DNA of 11,519 bases, from the NCBI GenBank assembly GCA_945890595.1, contig CAMDCQ010000066.1, positions 1 to 11,519 on the forward strand, given 5' to 3'. Below the pieces are notes generated by a model. That model was not told the origin of the DNA. It did not search any database and saw nothing but the letters and a program-made list of their open reading frames with translations. Positions 7,144 through 11,519 of the stretch are shown here, in pieces (the stretch's first letter is position 1; every line of letters starts with the position of its first letter). This stretch comes from Chitinophaga pinensis. GTDB taxonomy: Bacteria; Bacteroidota; Bacteroidia; NS11-12g; UBA9320. The translations under genes and the position numbers were made by a program.

Positions 7144-7557
7144 ATGAATTATTGGTTAATAAAATCTGAACCATTCAAATACAGTTGGGATCAAATGGTG
7201 GCAGATAATAGCACTTTTTGGGATGGCGTGAGAAGCTATGGAGCTAGAATTCATTTAAAGGCAATGCAAAATGGAGATATCTGTTTATTTTACCACAGCA
7301 ATGAAGGTAAAGAAATAGTTGGACTTGCCCGCGTAATTAAGGAGCATTACCCTGATCCTACTTCAGAAGATGAACAATGGGTAGCCGTAGATGTACAAGC
7401 TATAAAACCGCTCACAAAACCAGTGAATCTTGCTACTATAAAAGCGAATGACCATTTATCTTCCATGGCCTTGGTTAAGCAAAGTAGATTATCCGTAGGT
7501 CCTGTGCAAGAATTTGAATTTGAAGAGATTATGAAATTGGCGCAGACCACCTTATGA
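7144..7557 (+). CDS. EVE domain protein (THYN1-like)
   Basis: A 137-residue single-domain protein of the EVE family, a PUA-like fold that binds nucleic acids, in several cases through modified bases. The whole length fits the domain: MNYWLIKSEPFKYSWDQM at the start, WDGVRSYGARIHLKAMQNGD at 26-45, the FYHSNEGKEIVGLARV strand at 49-64 and the WVAVDVQAIKPL strand at 79-90. Aromatic residues expected to line the binding pocket (Trp4, Trp26, Tyr50) are present. There is no partner nuclease or modification domain. The last four bases overlap the pyrR start (ATGA), so the two are very likely translationally coupled. No SD precedes it, and I found no good TAnnTTTG match upstream (the best is TTGTTTTG at 7129-7136). 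EVE proteins are often stand-alone housekeeping genes of unclear role; a link to pyrimidine metabolism is only suggested by position. Confidence 0.88.
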   Translation: MNYWLIKSEPFKYSWDQMVADNSTFWDGVRSYGARIHLKAMQNGDICLFYHSNEGKEIVGLARVIKEHYPDPTSEDEQWVAVDVQAIKPLTKPVNLATIKANDHLSSMALVKQSRLSVGPVQEFEFEEIMKLAQTTL

Positions 7558-8090
7558 AAAGAATAATATTAGAATATCCGCAGGTAGACCTTATTCTTAC
7601 CCGAATCTGCCACCAATTGGTTGAAGATCACGGAGATTTTAGTCAAACGGCCATCCTTGCACTTCAGCCGAAAGGAATTCTGCTCGGAAAAGCCATTATA
7701 CAAAAATTAGAAATGCTATTTGGAATTCATGCAACGTATGGTGAACTTGACACTACCTTTCACCGCGATGATTTCAGAAGATCGGATAAGCTACTGATTC
7801 CTAACGAAGTAAACATTGATTTTGAAATCGAGAATAAACGCATTATTTTGGTGGACGACGTATTGTATACCGGAAGAAGCATTCGAGCAGCATTAGATGC
7901 TGTAAATGACTATGGCAGGCCCGCTTCCATAGAGCTTGTGACTCTAATTAATAGAAAATATAAAAGAGAAGTTCCTATTCAACCGGATTATATTGGCGAA
8001 AATATTGATTCTCGCACCGATGATTACGTGAAAGTCGAATGGAATAATAACCAATGCAAAGTATGGATAATAACGGATAACACGAAATAA
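7554..8090 (+). CDS. pyrR: PyrR: pyrimidine regulatory protein / uracil phosphoribosyltransferase
   Basis: A 178-residue type I phosphoribosyltransferase. In Firmicutes PyrR binds pyr mRNA leaders when UMP is high and also makes UMP from uracil and PRPP. The PRPP loop is plain at 97-110, IILVDDVLYTGRSI, and the family segments LTRICHQLVEDHGD (15-28), GELDTTFHRDDF (63-74) and DYGRPASIELVTLINR (119-134) are in order. The segment that reads RGHRELPI in Bacillus PyrR is RKYKREVPI here, so the His is absent. The start codon overlaps the EVE stop by four bases, and its stop overlaps the pyrB start by one base (TAATG), which indicates coupled translation. No Bacillus-type PyrR-binding leader or attenuator is visible before the EVE gene, between pyrR and pyrB, or before carA, so its regulatory role here is uncertain. 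Confidence 0.93.
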   Translation: MKRIILEYPQVDLILTRICHQLVEDHGDFSQTAILALQPKGILLGKAIIQKLEMLFGIHATYGELDTTFHRDDFRRSDKLLIPNEVNIDFEIENKRIILVDDVLYTGRSIRAALDAVNDYGRPASIELVTLINRKYKREVPIQPDYIGENIDSRTDDYVKVEWNNNQCKVWIITDNTK

Positions 8091-9019
8091 TGTCTCAACT
8101 TTCTTCAAAACACCTATTAGGCATTAGTGACATCACAGAGGATGACATAAACCTGATTTTCAAAACTGCAGAGAATTTTAAGCAGGTCATAAACAGGCCA
8201 ATTAAAAAAGTCCCTTCGCTTAGAGATACGACCATAGCGAATGTTTTTTTTGAAAATAGTACCCGAACAAAAATATCATTTGAACTAGCAGAAAAGAGAC
8301 TATCCGCAGACGTGGTCAATTTTTCAAGCTCTAACTCATCCGTAAAAAAAGGAGAAACACTCATTGATACCGTAAACAATATTTTGGCAATGAAGGTTGA
8401 TATGGTGGTAATGAGACATCCTGTTCCGGGTGCGCACCAATTCCTTTCGCGTCACATAGATGCCAATATCATAAACGCCGGAGATGGAACGCACGAACAC
8501 CCAACACAAGCATTACTCGATGCATTTTCTATTCGAGAATCGTTAGGGGATTTAAAAGACAAAAAAATCGCAATAATTGGAGATATACTGCACTCCAGAG
8601 TAGCATTAAGTAATATCTACTGCTTGCAAAAACTTGGAGCCAAAGTTACCGTTTGCGGTCCGCCGACCTTATTGCCTAAATACATTGGAAGTCTTGGTGT
8701 GGAGGTAAGTAATAATCTACAAGAAACATTAGAATGGTGTGATTGCGCCAACATGTTACGCATACAACTGGAAAGACAAGAAGATAAATATTTTCCAAGT
8801 CTTAGAGAGTATTCCTTACAATATGGAGTTACTATGCCTATGCTGCAAAATCTTAAAAAGGAAATAATCTTGATGCACCCCGGACCAATTAACCGAGGAG
8901 TAGAAATTACGAGTGAAGTTGCAGATTCTGACCAGAGCATAATACTGAATCAAGTGGAGAACGGTGTAGCGATACGAATGGCAATCTTGTATCTACTCGC
9001 CGGAAAACCAAACAGCTAA
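8090..9019 (+). CDS. pyrB: Aspartate carbamoyltransferase catalytic subunit
   Basis: PyrB joins carbamoyl phosphate to aspartate, giving N-carbamoyl-aspartate, the committed step of pyrimidine synthesis. The 309-residue length is standard. Active-site marks are all present: the carbamoyl-phosphate site FFENSTRTKISFE (53-65, STRT at 57-60), the loop SSNSSVKKGET (80-90) with the catalytic Lys, MRHP (108-111), DGTHEHPTQALLDAF (132-146), LRIQLERQ (223-230) and the aspartate-binding HPGPINRG (263-270). Start ATG overlaps the pyrR stop by one base. The next gene, ansA, begins 3 bases after the stop. No pyrI regulatory subunit is present, so the enzyme may be an unregulated trimer or have pyrI elsewhere. 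Together with carA at the other end of the window, this gives parts of the first two pathway steps. Confidence 0.97.
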   Translation: MSQLSSKHLLGISDITEDDINLIFKTAENFKQVINRPIKKVPSLRDTTIANVFFENSTRTKISFELAEKRLSADVVNFSSSNSSVKKGETLIDTVNNILAMKVDMVVMRHPVPGAHQFLSRHIDANIINAGDGTHEHPTQALLDAFSIRESLGDLKDKKIAIIGDILHSRVALSNIYCLQKLGAKVTVCGPPTLLPKYIGSLGVEVSNNLQETLEWCDCANMLRIQLERQEDKYFPSLREYSLQYGVTMPMLQNLKKEIILMHPGPINRGVEITSEVADSDQSIILNQVENGVAIRMAILYLLAGKPNS

Positions 9020-9022
9020 TCG

Positions 9023-10060
9023 GTGAAAAGTAAGGTTTACATACTCTATACTGGAGGCACCTTTGGAATGAAAAATGCCGGAGGAAACGGATTGCAACCT
9101 AGTACCTGGGAAGAAATTATTGATTATTTACCCGCGATAAAAAATCAGACGTTCTTCCACTATTTCTCAGAGATACAATTTACGTTCGAAACCTTGGAGC
9201 CCGTTATTGATTCCTCTGACATAACGCCTCTAATTTGGGAAAGGATTGCACACAAAGTTCAAGAAAATTACGAAAGTCATGACGGATTTATAATACTTCA
9301 CGGTACTGATACCTTAGCCTATACTGCCTCTGCTCTCAGTTTTGTGTTTCAAAATTTATCCAAACCAGTTGTACTCACCGGAGCGCAGTTACCTATTTTT
9401 CATCCACGTACCGATGGAATCGTGAACTTAAGTAATGCCATCTATATTGCAGGGTACAAAAGTTTTCAATTAGCGTGTATCCCAGAGGTATGTATTTGCT
9501 TTAATGACGATGTATTACGAGGTAACCGCTCGGTAAAAACGAGTACCAATGATTTTGAAGGATTTAGCTCTCCTAATTTTAGTAACCTTGCTAATTTAGA
9601 ACAGCAAATTTTGATTAACGAACATTTACTATATCATTCGTCCACAACAGATAAATTTGGATTAAAAACAAAATTTAGTAATAATGTCGTGAGTGTAACG
9701 GTATTCCCTGGGTATAATCCTAAACATCTTATTGACCTAGTGAAAAGTAAAAAAATTGAAGGCATCGTTCTCAAAACATTTGGAGCGGGCAATTTACCTA
9801 CCAGCGACATTTGGCACGAACTCATATCTGAATGCGAATCAACCAATACGCTCATACTTGCCACAACGCAATGTCCAAATGGTAAAATTGAACTTGGTCA
9901 ATATGAGAGCAGCAAAATATTAAAAAACAGTATTGTAATAGATGGAAAGGATATTACTTCCGAGGCTGCACTAACTAAACTTATGTGGGTAATTGGTAAC
10001 TTTGACGTAGCTGAAAGGTGCGCTATACTATCTCGAAACATAAGAGGGGAAATAACCTAA
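9023..10060 (+). CDS. ansA: Type I (cytoplasmic) L-asparaginase
   Basis: Hydrolyses asparagine to aspartate and ammonia. The 345 residues, the lack of a signal peptide and the motif pattern place it with the cytoplasmic AnsA type rather than the periplasmic AnsB type. The first catalytic motif is YTGGTFGM (9-16) with nucleophile Thr13; the second is LHGTDTLAYTASALSF (92-107) with Thr95 and Asp96; a conserved-looking Lys172 lies in GNRSVKTSTNDFEGF (167-181). The C-terminal domain includes LKTFGAGNLP, typical of the family. The start is GTG, 3 bases after the pyrB stop, with no ATG alternative close by. Its product is the amino acid substrate of PyrB, a plausible reason for the pairing. A glutaminase side activity cannot be excluded from sequence. 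Confidence 0.94.
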   Translation: MKSKVYILYTGGTFGMKNAGGNGLQPSTWEEIIDYLPAIKNQTFFHYFSEIQFTFETLEPVIDSSDITPLIWERIAHKVQENYESHDGFIILHGTDTLAYTASALSFVFQNLSKPVVLTGAQLPIFHPRTDGIVNLSNAIYIAGYKSFQLACIPEVCICFNDDVLRGNRSVKTSTNDFEGFSSPNFSNLANLEQQILINEHLLYHSSTTDKFGLKTKFSNNVVSVTVFPGYNPKHLIDLVKSKKIEGIVLKTFGAGNLPTSDIWHELISECESTNTLILATTQCPNGKIELGQYESSKILKNSIVIDGKDITSEAALTKLMWVIGNFDVAERCAILSRNIRGEIT

Positions 10061-10089
10061 GCTAAACGCCTACAAATCAGCACTCTACA

Positions 10090-10111
10090 ATTAAATTCAT
10101 GTGAATTTAAT
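10090..10111. promoter_or_regulatory. 22-base palindrome between ansA and gyrB, possible operator
   Basis: ATTAAATTCA and its exact reverse complement TGAATTTAAT are separated by TG. It lies 29 bases after the ansA stop and 77 bases before the gyrB ATG. The two-base centre is too short for an RNA hairpin loop and no T-run follows, so a dimeric regulator site is a better guess than a terminator. The direct repeat CAGCACT flanks it at 10078-10084 and 10123-10129. No regulator can be named. Confidence 0.4.
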
Positions 10112-10188
10112 GTGGATATGTACAGCACTGAGTTTACTAACAAAAACCGCCTAAAATCGTACTTTCACGCTTTATTTTTAACATAATT

Positions 10189-11519
10189 ATGAGCGAAGAA
10201 AACAAAAGTTACGGTGCCGATAGTATCCAAGCCTTAGAGGGCATGGAGCACGTACGTAAGCGCCCTTCCATGTACATCGGAGATGTGGGTGTAAGAGGAC
10301 TGCATCACTTAGTTTACGAGGTGGTAGATAACTCCATAGATGAGGCGATGGCAGGCTATTGCACGAAGATAGACGTATGGATAAATGAAAATGGCTCTGT
10401 TTCCGTGAAAGATAATGGTAGAGGTATTCCGGTGGCTATTCATAAAAAAGAAGGTGTATCTGCTCTTGAAGTAGTTATGACCAAAATCGGCGCGGGAGGA
10501 AAATTTGACAAAGATTCTTATAAAGTATCTGGCGGACTTCATGGTGTGGGCGTTTCTTGTGTGAACGCTCTATCTATAGATCTTAAAGCAACTGTTTATC
10601 GTGACGGCAAAGAATACGAACAGGAATACAGCCAAGGTAAAATAAAGTATGCTGCAAGAGAAGTAGGACCATCTAACGATCAAGGAACTATGGTTACCTT
10701 CTTGCCGGATCCTGAAATATTTACGCAAACAACAGAATTTACGTATGAAACTCTCTCCTTGCGTATGCGTGAATTGTCCTTCTTAAATAAGGGCATAGAA
10801 ATGAGCATTACCGACAAACGTCAAAAAGATGATAATGGAGAGTTTGTAAGAGACGATTTTAAAAGTACAGAAGGATTAAGTGAATTTGTTCGCTACCTTG
10901 ATGCTACTCGATCACCCATCATGTCCAACGTAATTGCAATGGAAGGTGAAAAGAACGGAATACCTGTAGAGGTTGCTATGATATACAATAGCTCCTATAG
11001 TGAAAACTTGCACTCGTATGTTAATAATATTAATACCCACGAGGGAGGAACACACCTTGCCGGTTTTAGAAGAGGATTAACCACTACTCTCAAAAAGTAT
11101 GCAGATGAGTCTGGACTCTTACAAAAAGTAAAATACGAGATAGCTGGCGATGACTTTAGAGAAGGGTTAACGGCAATAATTTCGGTTAAAGTGGCTGAAC
11201 CTCAGTTTGAAGGACAAACTAAAACTAAACTAGGTAATAGAGAAGTAACAGCAGCTGTAAGTCAAGCGGTTACCGACATGCTCACTAACTATCTAGAAGA
11301 AAATCCAAACGAGGCTAAAATAATAGTGCAAAAGGTAATGCTTGCTGCCCAAGCAAGACACGCTGCGGCTAAAGCACGTGAAATGGTACAGCGAAAAACA
11401 CCTATGGGTGGAGCTGGACTTCCAGGTAAACTCTCAGATTGCTCTGAAAAAGATCCAGCCATTTGTGAGCTATATCTGGTAGAGGGTGATTCTGCGGGGG
11501 GTACCGCAAAACAAGGTAG
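10189..11519 (+). CDS. gyrB: DNA gyrase subunit B (5' part, cut by window end)
   Basis: GyrB is the ATPase subunit of DNA gyrase, which puts negative supercoils into DNA with GyrA. 443 whole codons plus two bases are present, from ATG to the start of the Toprim domain. The GHKL ATPase domain has EVVDNSIDEA (44-53, with Glu44 and Asn48), KDNGRGIP (74-81, with Asp75) and GGLHGVGVSCVNALS (115-129). QTKTKLGN carries the transducer Lys, and the last codons encode LVEGDSAGGTAKQG, the acidic Toprim motif. The VEGDSAGGTAKQG sequence and overall fit favour GyrB over ParE. The TAG that ends the window is out of frame (GGT AG-), so it is not a stop. No SD lies before the ATG, and no clear TAnnTTTG element was found; TACTTTCA at 10160-10167 is the nearest and has two mismatches. 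Confidence 0.97.
   Translation, partial: MSEENKSYGADSIQALEGMEHVRKRPSMYIGDVGVRGLHHLVYEVVDNSIDEAMAGYCTKIDVWINENGSVSVKDNGRGIPVAIHKKEGVSALEVVMTKIGAGGKFDKDSYKVSGGLHGVGVSCVNALSIDLKATVYRDGKEYEQEYSQGKIKYAAREVGPSNDQGTMVTFLPDPEIFTQTTEFTYETLSLRMRELSFLNKGIEMSITDKRQKDDNGEFVRDDFKSTEGLSEFVRYLDATRSPIMSNVIAMEGEKNGIPVEVAMIYNSSYSENLHSYVNNINTHEGGTHLAGFRRGLTTTLKKYADESGLLQKVKYEIAGDDFREGLTAIISVKVAEPQFEGQTKTKLGNREVTAAVSQAVTDMLTNYLEENPNEAKIIVQKVMLAAQARHAAAKAREMVQRKTPMGGAGLPGKLSDCSEKDPAICELYLVEGDSAGGTAKQG

Noticed and set aside
11517..11519. TAG at the window end as the gyrB stop codon
   Set aside because: In the gyrB frame the bases read GGT then AG, so TAG is out of frame; the protein continues beyond the window.
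1..11519. CRISPR array, tRNA/rRNA genes, insertion sequences, prophage or defence genes
   Set aside because: No regularly spaced repeats, cloverleaf sequences, transposase motifs or known defence families were seen; nearly all sequence is explained by conserved housekeeping genes.

Overview
The window looks like a chromosomal housekeeping stretch from a Bacteroidota bacterium, most likely a Flavobacteriia/Cryomorphaceae-like lineage. The reasons are: AT-rich DNA; several matches to the Bacteroidota -7 promoter element TAnnTTTG (before carA, the LOR-like gene and rpsA); start sites mostly without Shine-Dalgarno sequences; and a ribosomal protein S1 that closely follows the flavobacterial S1 pattern. 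I see no transposase, integrase, phage gene, CRISPR array, tRNA or rRNA.

Layout. On the minus strand are carA (carbamoyl-phosphate synthase small subunit, ending at base 1), then about 550 bases with no convincing gene, then an exported M61-family peptidase with a PDZ domain. From about 3400 everything runs on the plus strand. A LURP-one/Tubby-like (LOR) protein and a VIT1/CCC1-type metal transporter form a tight pair. rpsA (ribosomal protein S1) follows and ends at a clear intrinsic terminator. Next is a four-gene block, EVE-domain protein - pyrR - pyrB - ansA, whose genes overlap or sit 3 bases apart. The last gene is the first ~443 codons of gyrB, cut by the window edge.

How the genes fit together. 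carA and pyrB encode parts of the first two steps of de novo pyrimidine synthesis, and PyrR is a UMP-sensing regulator and/or uracil phosphoribosyltransferase. AnsA makes aspartate from asparagine, and aspartate is the co-substrate of PyrB, so the operon may join substrate supply to use. The EVE protein sits first in this operon without an obvious reason.

No wholly new system is evident. The points most worth a second look are: (1) rpsA starts at TTG behind a near-perfect Shine-Dalgarno sequence, in a phylum whose ribosomes generally hide the anti-SD; (2) S1 carries a C-terminal Rho_N/SAP-like nucleic-acid-binding domain; (3) a perfect 10+2+10 base palindrome lies between ansA and gyrB; (4) the EVE-pyrR-pyrB-ansA and LOR-VIT pairings. 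Base composition and homology statements come from reading the sequence and from family knowledge; no searches were run.
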